From Bacteroidaceae bacterium (lineage in GTDB: Bacteria; Bacteroidota; Bacteroidia; Bacteroidales; Bacteroidaceae), in contig JAGCXU010000096.1 of NCBI GenBank assembly GCA_017961145.1, positions 1 through 35,461 on the forward strand: a DNA stretch of 35,461 nt, in the 5' to 3' direction. Below are positions 19,268-28,220 of the stretch, piece by piece. The notes under the pieces were generated by a model. The model ran no database searches and was not told where the DNA came from. It saw nothing but the letters and a program-made list of their open reading frames with translations. The position numbers and the translations under genes were made by a program. Each line of letters begins with the position of its first letter. Positions within the stretch are counted from its first letter, which is position 1.

Positions 19268-20697
19268 TGAAAAAGCATAACATTATATCTTATACATATT
19301 ATTATGTTCTTGTGGTATTGATGTTGTTCTTTGCCATCTATACCGCCACAAAGTTTCCCTACACCTATATAACGATGGAGGGCGACGACTTCTGGGCGCT
19401 GACCAGGGGATACTGGCAAATGAAGCTGGCTATGCTTCCTGCCTTCTCCAATTGGCTTTCCGACTTCTTGAAGCAATTCTACTTCTCTCCTTACTTAGCG
19501 GCAGCTGTCCAGACATCTGTTCTCGGACTGACAGGCCTGCTGGCTTACTTAGTCTTAAGGCTTACCTTCAAAGAGAAAAGGCTCCTGCACTGGTTAGGAC
19601 TTCTGCCCCCCATCCTGCTTGGATACTATTGCACTTTCGACCTCTCGTTCCAGCTTCAATGGCTCTTCTTCTTTGCCTTCTTACTGATTTATCGGCTCAT
19701 TCCCAACCTGAAGGCGCAACTCTTCTGGAGCATCCTCTCTGTCGCGATAGGTTTCTTCCTGATGCGGACTCCCATCCTCTTCCTGCTCTTGTTGTCTTAC
19801 GCTTTGATGACGTTCAAGAGCCACAATTGGAAGAAAAGTCTTTACTTGATACTGCCTCTGTCCGTGCTGATTCCGATGCCTCTCGTCTATAGTCAGCAGG
19901 TTGCATTCATACCTTTCGAAGAGCGCTATATGGCTTGGGGCGGACGTTTCGAACCCCTGACGAGCAGCTACAATCAGCAGGGAGAATACGTGAAGAAACT
20001 GGTTTGCCTGTCGAGCGAGGGAAAATGGGAAGAATTGATATACAAGGCTCGTGCGAAGAACGAAGCAAGACGAGGAAATGGAGTGGCACTTCGATATGCT
20101 TTGTTGGCAGAAAGCGCTCTCGGAACTCTGCCGGAAAACCTTTTCGACTATCCGATTAGCGACGAGAATCTGTTCCTCTTCCCCCACCAGGACAGTTCCA
20201 TCGCCCACCAGTTCAACTGGCTGTTCTACTTGAACTTAGGCGTTTATGACGAAGTCTTCCATCAGGCAGAAGAATATGGATTGCGTCAGCCTAATGGAGT
20301 CTGCTTCTCCAGTCTCAGGCAAATGGTGGATTCCAGCATCGAGGAAGGCGATTGGGAAATTGCCGAGAAGTACCTGCAGATACTTTCAAAGTCGTCTCGA
20401 CACAAAGGATTCGTGAGGGATTCAAGGGCCAGAATCCAAAACTCAAAGAAGCAAAAGTCGAAAGACATCCCGCTTCGGGCCGACAATTTTGTGGGCGGAT
20501 ATTCTTTGCCAGTAGAGATGCTTAGGCTTACTCGCTATTATGGTGACGCCTCTCGACAGAAGAAGATGACCGATTATGCCATCTGTTCGTACATATTAAG
20601 AGGCGACAGAAACAGCTTCAGAATAGCCGTCCAGGCATTTGACATCTATAAGGACAAACCGCTTCCAAGGGCTTATCAGCTGTTTATGGACATGTAG
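19267..20697 (+). CDS. Polytopic membrane protein with a helical soluble tail (DUF6057-like)
   Basis: The start is the ATG at 19267, overlapping the previous stop by one base; this gives 476 residues. A basic N-terminus leads into several membrane segments: about 9-27, 60-100, 112-155 and 160-200. The C-terminal 250 residues are soluble and helical, with a repeat-like pattern (KWEELIYKARAKNE; WEIAEKYLQILSKS) suggesting TPR-type helices. It fits, by memory, the Bacteroidales family DUF6057, which is often paired with TolB-like cytochrome-type lipoproteins. Function unknown; the operon with the GH76 gene suggests a surface or envelope role. Confidence 0.7.
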   Translation: MKKHNIISYTYYYVLVVLMLFFAIYTATKFPYTYITMEGDDFWALTRGYWQMKLAMLPAFSNWLSDFLKQFYFSPYLAAAVQTSVLGLTGLLAYLVLRLTFKEKRLLHWLGLLPPILLGYYCTFDLSFQLQWLFFFAFLLIYRLIPNLKAQLFWSILSVAIGFFLMRTPILFLLLLSYALMTFKSHNWKKSLYLILPLSVLIPMPLVYSQQVAFIPFEERYMAWGGRFEPLTSSYNQQGEYVKKLVCLSSEGKWEELIYKARAKNEARRGNGVALRYALLAESALGTLPENLFDYPISDENLFLFPHQDSSIAHQFNWLFYLNLGVYDEVFHQAEEYGLRQPNGVCFSSLRQMVDSSIEEGDWEIAEKYLQILSKSSRHKGFVRDSRARIQNSKKQKSKDIPLRADNFVGGYSLPVEMLRLTRYYGDASRQKKMTDYAICSYILRGDRNSFRIAVQAFDIYKDKPLPRAYQLFMDM

Positions 20698-20782
20698 AAG
20701 CGCGCCACGAAAGCCCTTCCCTCGGCAAGGGGGAAGCCATGTTCCGAAATGCAACTCAGTTAAATTGTAATCATAACGTGCC

Positions 20783-20848
20783 ACGATTGCAAACGTATAG
20801 TGTTACGATTGCAATTTACTAGTGTGACGTTTGCAAACTACACTGGAG
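20783..20848 (+). repeat. 22-bp-period repeat array in the intergenic region 20698-20989
   Basis: ACGATTGCAA at 20783 and 20805, and ACGTTTGCAA at 20827, make three units of exactly 22 bp. The interval has no gene. It also holds a GC-rich hairpin CTTCCC/GGGAAG just after the previous gene. Confidence 0.75.
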
Positions 20849-20927
20849 TAATTGTCGCCTTAGGAATTGTGCTCTAATACGTTTGCTCGGAAAAAATAAT
20901 CAATTTACCTGTTTTTTTTGCCCGCTT

Positions 20928-20960
20928 TTTCGTAGTCTTCAATTATTCTTCGTAAATTTG
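20928..20960 (+). promoter_or_regulatory. Candidate promoter of the HerA-like operon
   Basis: TAAATTTG (20953-20960) matches the -7 box. The -33 box is weak (TTTC at 20928-20931, 21-nt spacing). The ATG follows at 20990. Confidence 0.5.
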
Positions 20961-20989
20961 TGCCATAAACTTACTAAAACTTAAGAATT

Positions 20990-22579
20990 ATGTTGACAGA
21001 AGACAAACGTTTGTATGTGGCACACGGCCAGAATGGACCGATATGCCTTTGTGGCAAGATGGCAAACCGACACGGACTTATTGCAGGCGCTACGGGTACG
21101 GGCAAAACAGTCACCCTGCAAGTGCTGGCCGAGACATTCTCTCAGGCAGGCGTGCCCTGCTTCATGGCCGACATGAAAGGCGACCTCTCGGGCATCTCGC
21201 AGACAGGTCAGATGTCTGGCTTCATCGAGAAACGATGTGCTGAGTTCGGTATCGAAAACCCGCAATTCCACGGAGCACCAGTTTGCTTCTACGACGTCTT
21301 TGGCGAGCAAGGACATCCGATGCGCACTACCATCTCGAACATGGGCCCGGACCTCATGTCGCGACTCATGGAGCTGAACGAGGTGCAGGCTGGCGTGATG
21401 ACCATTCTCTTCAAGGTGGCTGACGAACGCGGCTTGCTCCTGCTCGACCTGAAGGACTTGCGCTCGATGCTGACCTACATCGCAGATAACGCAAACAAAC
21501 TGACAAAAACCTATGGAAATGTCTCAACTGCAAGCGTCGGAGCCATTCAGCGCGCTCTTCTCGCTCTCGAGAATCAAGGTGCCGACAAGTTCTTCGGCGA
21601 GCCGTCGTTCGACATCATGGACCTCCTTCAAGTGAGTGCCGACGGAAAAGGCATGATGAATGTGCTCGCAGCCGACAAGCTGATGCACCAGCCCAAGCTC
21701 TACTCCACCTTCCTGCTTTGGCTTCTCTCCGACCTTTACACACGCTTGCCCGAAGTGGGCGACCAAGATTTGCCGCGACTGGTCTTCTTCTTCGACGAGG
21801 CTCACACACTCTTCACAGACACTCCAAAGAGTCTGGTGGACAAGATTGAACAGGTGGTACGACTCATCCGAAGCAAGGGCGTCGGCGTCTATTTCGTGAC
21901 GCAAAATCCCACAGACATACCCGATTCTGTCCTCGCTCAGCTGGGCAACAGAGTCCAACACGCTCTTCGCGCCTTCACGCCTAAAGAACAGAAAAACGTG
22001 AAAGCCGCTGCCGAAACTTTCCGCGCAAACCCCGACTTCAAGACAGAAGACGCCATCATGGAACTCGGAACGGGCGAAGCGCTCGTCTCTTTCCTCGATG
22101 AAAAAGGTACGCCAAACATGGTGGAACGGGCAAAGATTCTCTTCCCCCTCAGCCAAATCGGCGCAATCACAGAATCACAACGCGACACAATCATCAAGAC
22201 CTCACGCATCTTTGGCCGTTACGACACGATGATCGACCGCGAAAGTGCCTTCGAAGTCTTACTTGCAGAAAGCGAAAAGGAAGAGGCTGCAAGAGCTCAG
22301 GAACGCGAGATGGCAGAGCAGGAAAAACAAGCGGAAAAGGAAGAAAAAGAATCTGCCAAGAAGAGCAAGAAGAAAGGTTTCTTCTCGAAAATCGTGTCGG
22401 CAGTCATTACAAGTGTTACTGCAGCACTCGGCACCTATGTCGCTAATACTGTGACAGGTAAGAAGAGCCGCTCGAAGGAAAGTCTCGGCAAGAAGATCAC
22501 AAAGAGCACAGTCAGCACAGCCACCAGAACTGCCACACGCGAACTGGGTCGCAGCATCCTCGGAAACCTGATAAAATAA
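20990..22579 (+). CDS. HerA-like ATPase (DUF853/YjgR type)
   Basis: A 529-residue P-loop ATPase of the FtsK-HerA superfamily. Walker A is GATGTGKT (33-40) and Walker B is LVFFFDEAH (about 260-268), followed by the [20 protein letters not shown] block characteristic of DUF853/YjgR proteins. These are presumed DNA translocases of unknown role. The C-terminal 100 residues are a Lys/Glu-rich coiled coil and a Gly/Ala/Thr-rich tail, longer than the ATPase core needs. The gene heads an operon with the DUF362 gene (15-nt gap) and a YccF gene. Unlike defence-type HerA genes it has no NurA or SIR2 partner here. Confidence 0.85.
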   Translation: MLTEDKRLYVAHGQNGPICLCGKMANRHGLIAGATGTGKTVTLQVLAETFSQAGVPCFMADMKGDLSGISQTGQMSGFIEKRCAEFGIENPQFHGAPVCFYDVFGEQGHPMRTTISNMGPDLMSRLMELNEVQAGVMTILFKVADERGLLLLDLKDLRSMLTYIADNANKLTKTYGNVSTASVGAIQRALLALENQGADKFFGEPSFDIMDLLQVSADGKGMMNVLAADKLMHQPKLYSTFLLWLLSDLYTRLPEVGDQDLPRLVFFFDEAHTLFTDTPKSLVDKIEQVVRLIRSKGVGVYFVTQNPTDIPDSVLAQLGNRVQHALRAFTPKEQKNVKAAAETFRANPDFKTEDAIMELGTGEALVSFLDEKGTPNMVERAKILFPLSQIGAITESQRDTIIKTSRIFGRYDTMIDRESAFEVLLAESEKEEAARAQEREMAEQEKQAEKEEKESAKKSKKKGFFSKIVSAVITSVTAALGTYVANTVTGKKSRSKESLGKKITKSTVSTATRTATRELGRSILGNLIK

Positions 22580-22594
22580 CCTCTCACGTCACTC

Positions 22595-23620
22595 ATGAAA
22601 AAGCTAGTGAAGCCCGGAACTGACGGCAAAAAATATGTACCATACGAAAAGCGGACCGGCAACGAGTCGGTCGTATATTTCACGCGCGAACTCTCGGCAG
22701 AAGGACTCATCAAAGCTTATGAGCAGGTTTGCGAACAGATTCAAGGCCGAATTGCTGTAAAGCTTCACACGGGCGAACAGAACGGGCCAAACATCATCCC
22801 GAGGGAATGGGTGAAAGCCTTGATGAAGAAAGACCTGAAAGGAGCCAGCATCATCGAGACAAACACCTATTACGAAGGCGACCGCGACACAACAGAAAAG
22901 CATCGGAAGACGCTGAAAGTGAACGGGTGGACCTTCTGTCCCGTCGATATTCTCGACGAACAGGAGGCCACTACTCTACCCATCAAGGGCGGCAAGTGGT
23001 TCAAAAAGATGTATGTCGGCAAGAATCTGCTGAACTACGACTCGATGGTGGCTCTGACACACTTCAAGGGACACACGAATGGCGGCTTCGGCGGGTCGAA
23101 CAAAAACATTGGCATCGGTTGTGCCGACGGACGCATCGGAAAGAAGATGATTCACACCATCGAGGGTTCCGACGATCAATGGTCTATCATAGAAGAAGAG
23201 TTCATGGAGCGCATGACGGAATCCACGAAAGCCACCATCAATTTCTTTGGAAATCGCGTCACCTATGTTAACGTGATGCGCAACATGTCCGTTTCGTGCG
23301 ACTGCGAAGGCTTGTTGGCAGAACCAGTCGTGACTCCTGATGTGGGAATCCTCTCATCCACGGATATTCTCGCCATCGATCAAGCTTGCGTGGACATTAT
23401 CTACGCCATGACGGCCGAAGAGCATCACGACATGGTGGAACGCATCGAGACGCGTCACGGCCTCCGTCAACTCTCCTATATGAAGGAACTTGGCATGGGC
23501 AACAACCGCTACGTTCTTATCGACCTGGACAATGGCGGCAAACGCATCACGGCAAAAGATGCCGCAAAGGGATTGAAGCCATTCGGCGTGAAATACAAAT
23601 CGATTCGTCGCACAACATAA
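22595..23620 (+). CDS. DUF362 domain protein
   Basis: A 341-residue protein carrying the DUF362 layout: IAVKLHTGE near the start, the middle block MVALTHFKGHTNGGFGGSNKNIGIGCADGRIGK, and a C-terminal segment with SCDCEG and DVGILSSTDILAIDQACVDI. DUF362 proteins are soluble, often carry or accompany iron-sulfur clusters, and have no agreed reaction. No ferredoxin-type CxxCxxC set is visible here, so this is the short form. It lies 15 nt after the HerA-like gene and 14 nt before the YccF gene, so it is co-transcribed with both. Confidence 0.8.
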   Translation: MKKLVKPGTDGKKYVPYEKRTGNESVVYFTRELSAEGLIKAYEQVCEQIQGRIAVKLHTGEQNGPNIIPREWVKALMKKDLKGASIIETNTYYEGDRDTTEKHRKTLKVNGWTFCPVDILDEQEATTLPIKGGKWFKKMYVGKNLLNYDSMVALTHFKGHTNGGFGGSNKNIGIGCADGRIGKKMIHTIEGSDDQWSIIEEEFMERMTESTKATINFFGNRVTYVNVMRNMSVSCDCEGLLAEPVVTPDVGILSSTDILAIDQACVDIIYAMTAEEHHDMVERIETRHGLRQLSYMKELGMGNNRYVLIDLDNGGKRITAKDAAKGLKPFGVKYKSIRRTT

Positions 23621-23634
23621 CCAGTTTGAAAGTC

Positions 23635-24003
23635 ATGAAGTTTCTGGGGAATATCATTTGGGTTGTCTTTGGCGGATTGGGAATTGCGTTGGAGTATCTG
23701 GTGGGAGCCGTAGGTCTGATGATAACCATTATTGGCATACCTTTCGGACTGCAATGCCTGAAATTGGGTTTGCTTGCTTTGTGGCCGTTCGGCTCAATAG
23801 TGAGAGAAAAACAACCTCAACATGGTTGTCTAAACCTCTTTATGAACGTGCTGTGGTTCTTCATTGGCGGCATTTGGATTTGGCTCAGCCACATGATCTT
23901 CGGCATCATTTTCTGCATCACAATCATTGGCATTCCCTTCGGCAAGATGCATTTCCGACTGGCAAGACTGGCCCTTTCGCCCTTCGGCAAAGAGGTCATT
24001 TAG
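23635..24003 (+). CDS. YccF domain inner-membrane protein
   Basis: The start is ATG 23635 (MKFLGNIIWVVFGGLGIALE), giving 122 residues. It has the two-part YccF layout: each half holds a hydrophobic helix pair and the phrase TIIGIPFG (about 34-41 and 95-102), followed by ALWPFG and ALSPFG. The function is unknown. It is the last gene of the HerA-like operon and runs toward trkA; only 20 nt separate the two convergent stops, and no strong terminator is visible between them. Confidence 0.85.
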   Translation: MKFLGNIIWVVFGGLGIALEYLVGAVGLMITIIGIPFGLQCLKLGLLALWPFGSIVREKQPQHGCLNLFMNVLWFFIGGIWIWLSHMIFGIIFCITIIGIPFGKMHFRLARLALSPFGKEVI

Positions 24004-24023
24004 AGCAATCAGACAACTTGAAA

Positions 24024-25403
24024 TCAGAACAGATGCAGGCCGCCGCTTTTCTTAGAGAAGTAGCGGTCCATTTGTTTAATGAGACCACTCTTACAGAAGA
24101 CGACAACTCGATCGCCTGGTTGCAACTGGGTGTTACCATAGATCAACGCTCCTTGGTCCTCGCCACGAACGTAACCGCCAAGCGTCACGCCCGAGGGTAA
24201 ACGCAATTCGCTGACGGGTTTCTGACAAGCGAGGCTGCCTTCTTGCGCAACAATCTCAGCAACATCGGCACTTGCGATGGTGAGACACTTCACGTTATGT
24301 GCGTCAGTATCGAGCATCATCTGATAGATGCGACCTGCAGCTATCATTTTCTTATTGATAATGGTACCGATATCGAGTTTCTCGGCCATCGATACGTAAT
24401 CCATATTGTCGACCAAAGCAACGGTCTTGCGAACGCCCATACGTTTTGCGGCAAGGCAAGCAAGAATGTTTGTTTCTGTTTCAGGTGTCAAGGCACAGAA
24501 AGCGTGCATGTCGGAAAGACCTTCGTCGAGAAGAAGTTTGGTGTCGCGTCCATCGCCTTGAATGATGCGGATATCGCTATCTTCGAGAATCTCGTTCAGA
24601 CGACGGCAGCGCTCTTCGTTTTGCTCAATAATCTTGATATTGTAGAAGTCAGGCTTACCCTCTGCCACATGAACGGATGTACGACCGCCACCCATAATCA
24701 TCACGTTTCGCACATCGGCATAATCCTCTTTGCCTACAATCTCGCGAATGTATCCAATGTGGCGCTTGGTCGTCATGAAATAAGCGATGTCGCCATTTCG
24801 AAGTTCGTCGTTACCTGTCGGGATAATAGTGTCGTCGCCTCGCTTGATGACAACAATACGGTAAGGCGTCTGGGCATCACAAAGGTCACGAAGAGCAACT
24901 CCCGTGATGCGAGCCTTCTCACGCAGTTTGATGCCAAGCATGACAAGCGCACCGCCTGCCACCTCCCAATACTGACGCACCCAAGAACGCTTTATGCCAT
25001 CGAGAATCTCCCTTGCAGCAAGGCCTTCAGGATAGATGATAGAATCAACACCCATTTGCTGGAAGAGGTCGCGATACTGAGGCATCGTGTATTCTGCAGT
25101 ATCGACTCGGGCAATCGTCTTACGGGCTCCAAGCGTATGAGCAAGCATACAACAAGTAATGTTGCGCGTCTCTTCAGGAGTTACGGCGATAAAGAGGTCA
25201 CATTGATGTACACCACCTTCGCGAAGACCACTTATGGAGGTAGGTGAAACGTTGAGCGTCATCAAGTCGAGGTCGCCCGAATTGAGCAGACGAGTGGTTT
25301 TTTCAGGATTCTCATCGATAAGGATAATGTCCTGATCTTCTCTTGAAAGAAGTGCCGCAAGATGCGAACCGACGGCACCTGCTCCTGCAATGACGATTTT
25401 CAT
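24024..25403 (-). CDS. trkA: Trk potassium transporter regulatory subunit TrkA
   Basis: A 459-residue peripheral membrane regulator that binds NAD(H) and gates the TrkH potassium channel. It has two RCK_N Rossmann domains (GAGAVG at about 7-12; MGGGRTS at about 235), each followed by an RCK_C domain. ATG 25403 overlaps the end of dxs by 4 nt, so translation is coupled. The partner trkH, which in other Bacteroidales often follows, is not downstream: the next gene is the convergent YccF gene. TrkH must be elsewhere or missing. Confidence 0.92.
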   Translation of the reverse strand: MKIVIAGAGAVGSHLAALLSREDQDIILIDENPEKTTRLLNSGDLDLMTLNVSPTSISGLREGGVHQCDLFIAVTPEETRNITCCMLAHTLGARKTIARVDTAEYTMPQYRDLFQQMGVDSIIYPEGLAAREILDGIKRSWVRQYWEVAGGALVMLGIKLREKARITGVALRDLCDAQTPYRIVVIKRGDDTIIPTGNDELRNGDIAYFMTTKRHIGYIREIVGKEDYADVRNVMIMGGGRTSVHVAEGKPDFYNIKIIEQNEERCRRLNEILEDSDIRIIQGDGRDTKLLLDEGLSDMHAFCALTPETETNILACLAAKRMGVRKTVALVDNMDYVSMAEKLDIGTIINKKMIAAGRIYQMMLDTDAHNVKCLTIASADVAEIVAQEGSLACQKPVSELRLPSGVTLGGYVRGEDQGALIYGNTQLQPGDRVVVFCKSGLIKQMDRYFSKKSGGLHLF

Positions 25404-27283
25404 GAGATTGCTTTCTTTATGGCCTCCGCATCAAGCCCTACAAGATGGTAGAGCTCATCGGGAGTACCGTGTTCAACGAAATGGTCGGGCAAACCAAGAC
25501 GAACGACATGCGGATGCAAGTCATGATCTGCCATATATTCGATAACTGCGGAACCCAATCCGCCTTGAACGACACCGTCTTCTACGGTTACGATTCGATG
25601 GAACGTTGTGCCAACTTCCTGTAGAATTTCCTCATCAACAGGTTTCAGGAAACGCATGTCATAATGAGCAACAGACTTCCCTGCCTCCTTCAATTCGTCA
25701 ACCACCTTAGCTACCACATTTCCTATAGGACCAAGACTCAGAACAGCCACATCGTTTCCTTCGGAGAGCTTGCGTCCCTTTCCAATCGGGATTTCCTCGA
25801 AGGAACAACGCCAATCTGTCAGCACACCTCTGCCTCTTGGATAACGAATGACGAAAGGTCCTTTATCTGGAAGTTGAGCTGTGTACATCAATCGACGCAA
25901 TTCGTGTTCGTTCATCGGCGAACTTATCGTCAGGTTGGGAATGGGACGCAAGGCTGCAAGGTCGAAAGCACCATGATGAGTGGCGCCGTCCTGTCCGACA
26001 AGTCCTGCCCTATCAAAGCAAAAGACGACATGCAAACGGCAAAGAGCGACATCGTGAATAATGTTGTCGAAAGCGCGTTGAGCAAAGGAAGAATAGATGT
26101 TGCAGAAAGGTATCAGCCCTTCTTTCGCCAGACCTCCTGCAAAGGTGACGGCATGACCTTCAGCAATTCCAACGTCGAAAGTTCGTTTGGGCATTTCCTT
26201 CATCATGATGTTAAGGCTGCAACCCGTTGCCATAGCAGGGGTAATACCGACAATCTTCTCGTTAAGTTTCGCAAGTTCAAGTAAGGTTTCGCCAAATACA
26301 TCCTGATATCTTGGAGGCAAACCCTCTGTATTGTCCTTGAGGCGTTCGCCCGTTTCTGGGTCGTACTTGCCTGGAGCATGAAAGACTGTCGGATTCTTCT
26401 CGGCAGGTTTGAATCCCTTGCCCTTGATGGTGTGCAGGTGCAAAAGCTTCGGGCCTTTCATATCCTTGATCTGCCGAAGGGTATTGACCAGTTCGATGAC
26501 GTCGTGACCATCGATAGGTCCGAAATAGCGGATGTTGAAACCCTCGAAAATGTTCTGCTGATTGTTGAGCAAAGCCTTCAGGGAGTTATTGAAGCGGAGA
26601 ATCTTCTGTCGTCTCTTCTCGCTCAGAACACCCAGACGAACAAGCCCGTTCGATAGTCGGAAACGCACATTATTGTAAAGGCTCGATGTGTGCAGATGAT
26701 GCAGGTATTGCTTCATGCCACCCACACTCCTGTCGATACTCATATTGTTGTCGTTCAGGATGATGAGCAGGTCATTTGGCGTACTGCTGGCATTATTGAC
26801 GCCTTCGAATGCAAGCCCGCCACTCATACTTCCATCGCCAATCACAGCAACTACTTTTCGCTCAACTTCACCTTGCTGAGCGGCAACTGCCATTCCCAAA
26901 GCAGCGGAAATGCTGTTCGAAGCGTGACCGCAAGCAAAGGCATCATATTCGCTCTCATCAGGAGATGGGAAAGGACGAAGGCCTCCAAAATGCCGATAAG
27001 TGTGGAAGGCTTCATGTCGGCCCGTCAGAATCTTGTGACCCGCTGCCTGATGTCCGACATCCCAAACGATACGATCGTTGGGAGTATTGAAAACGTAGTG
27101 CAAGGCAACTGTCAGTTCTACTACACCAAGTGAACTTGCGAAATGACCGGGATTGCAAGCCATCTCCCGAATAATCTCTTGCCGGAGTTCATTACAAACC
27201 TGAGGCAAGGCTTCGACAGGCAGAGCTCGAAGGTCACACGGGAACTTTATATTTGGAAGAAGCTCTTGAGGCTCTTTTTTCAC
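25400..27283 (-). CDS. dxs: 1-deoxy-D-xylulose-5-phosphate synthase
   Basis: Dxs makes DXP from pyruvate and glyceraldehyde-3-phosphate with thiamine diphosphate, the first step of MEP isoprenoid synthesis. The 627-residue protein has the thiamine diphosphate motif [18 protein letters not shown], the [11 protein letters not shown] block, and the C-terminal transketolase parts ([20 protein letters not shown]). The codon at 27283 is GTG; no closer in-frame ATG is attractive. A -7 box TATCTTTG lies at 27312-27305. The conserved QAYGHK motif reads QAAGHK here, a Tyr-to-Ala change. trkA follows with a 4-nt overlap. Confidence 0.93.
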   Translation of the reverse strand: MKKEPQELLPNIKFPCDLRALPVEALPQVCNELRQEIIREMACNPGHFASSLGVVELTVALHYVFNTPNDRIVWDVGHQAAGHKILTGRHEAFHTYRHFGGLRPFPSPDESEYDAFACGHASNSISAALGMAVAAQQGEVERKVVAVIGDGSMSGGLAFEGVNNASSTPNDLLIILNDNNMSIDRSVGGMKQYLHHLHTSSLYNNVRFRLSNGLVRLGVLSEKRRQKILRFNNSLKALLNNQQNIFEGFNIRYFGPIDGHDVIELVNTLRQIKDMKGPKLLHLHTIKGKGFKPAEKNPTVFHAPGKYDPETGERLKDNTEGLPPRYQDVFGETLLELAKLNEKIVGITPAMATGCSLNIMMKEMPKRTFDVGIAEGHAVTFAGGLAKEGLIPFCNIYSSFAQRAFDNIIHDVALCRLHVVFCFDRAGLVGQDGATHHGAFDLAALRPIPNLTISSPMNEHELRRLMYTAQLPDKGPFVIRYPRGRGVLTDWRCSFEEIPIGKGRKLSEGNDVAVLSLGPIGNVVAKVVDELKEAGKSVAHYDMRFLKPVDEEILQEVGTTFHRIVTVEDGVVQGGLGSAVIEYMADHDLHPHVVRLGLPDHFVEHGTPDELYHLVGLDAEAIKKAIS

Positions 27284-27304
27284 GATTTAATATATTTTTC
27301 GGGG

Positions 27305-27342
27305 CAAAGATACGCTTTTTTGCGGAGTTTTATGTAATTTTG
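27305..27342. promoter_or_regulatory. Divergent promoter region of dxs and the GSCFA gene
   Basis: The minus strand has TATCTTTG (27312-27305) about 22 nt from the dxs GTG. The plus strand has TAATTTTG (27335-27342) 27 nt before the GSCFA ATG. Neither has a clear TTTG at the right spacing, so these are partial promoter calls. Confidence 0.45.
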
Positions 27343-27368
27343 TGCAACAAAATCAGCGAAAGAAGAAG

Positions 27369-28220
27369 ATGAAGGTCGAGGAGACGCCTTTACGAACAGT
27401 TGTGGAAGTGCCGAAATGGACGAAAATGATGCAAAAAGACCAGCAGTATGTATTGCTTGGTTCATGTTTCGCTGCATACATCGGAGAGGCCTTAGCTCGA
27501 CAAAGCCAACATTTCAAAAGCGAAGGCATGAATGTTGTCTGCAATCCATTGGGAGCTGCTTACAATCCCGAAAGTATTAGCATTCAGGTTCGGCAGGCTT
27601 TGACAGGAAAGAATGAGCTGCCGGTCTTCCACTTCGATGGAAAATGGCGTTGTTGGTGGGCAAACACACTCATCAGCGATACCGAGGAGAAAAGATTCAA
27701 CGAAACTATTCGAACGACTTTCTCAGACCTCGGGAACGCCCTGCGCAAGGCTGACTTTCTGTTCATCACGCTAGGCACAAATGTATGCTATAAACTGAAA
27801 GAGAACGGCATGACGGTAACAAATTGCCATAAAGTTCCTGCTGCCAAGTTCGAGGAGGTAACATTGGATTTGGAGAAATGCGTTGAGATTCTGAGCGACA
27901 TGATGGAACTTCTTCTGGAAAAGTGCCCGAAGCTACAAGTTGTTTTCACCGTCAGTCCCTATCGCTACAAGAAGTACGGATTTCATGGTAGCCAGTTGGC
28001 AAAGGCGACATTATTGCTTGCAGTCGATGAAATATGCAAGAAATATACAGAAAAAGCGACCTATTTTCCTGCATACGAGATTATGATGGACGAACTTCGC
28101 GACTATCGCTTCTATGCTGAAGACATGATTCATCCTGCTCCCGAAGCTGTCAACTATATTTGGGAGAGGCTAACAACTCTAAACTCTAACTTTTACAACA
28201 TAAATGTACAATACTCTTGA
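27369..28220 (+). CDS. GSCFA domain protein (PC-esterase/SGNH-like)
   Basis: The ATG at 27369 (MKVEETPLRTVVEVPKWTKM), preceded by AGAAGAAG, is the likely start; this gives 283 residues. The name-giving motif GSCFAAYIG is present, then NPLGAAYNPESI, FLFITLGTN, TVSPYRYKKYG and a C-terminal DMIHPAPEAVNYIWERL with the His expected of the SGNH/PC-esterase-like fold. The family probably acts on esters of cell-envelope glycans, but the substrate is unknown. Its 3' end overlaps murF-alr by 17 nt, so the two are coupled. Confidence 0.85.
   Translation: MKVEETPLRTVVEVPKWTKMMQKDQQYVLLGSCFAAYIGEALARQSQHFKSEGMNVVCNPLGAAYNPESISIQVRQALTGKNELPVFHFDGKWRCWWANTLISDTEEKRFNETIRTTFSDLGNALRKADFLFITLGTNVCYKLKENGMTVTNCHKVPAAKFEEVTLDLEKCVEILSDMMELLLEKCPKLQVVFTVSPYRYKKYGFHGSQLAKATLLLAVDEICKKYTEKATYFPAYEIMMDELRDYRFYAEDMIHPAPEAVNYIWERLTTLNSNFYNINVQYS

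Noticed and set aside
20783..20848. Possible CRISPR-like array
   Set aside because: Units are 22 bp with no unique spacers, and no cas genes are present.
20990..24003. HerA-like ATPase as a defence system
   Set aside because: It is the DUF853/YjgR type with DUF362 and YccF neighbours; no nuclease or SIR2 partner is present.
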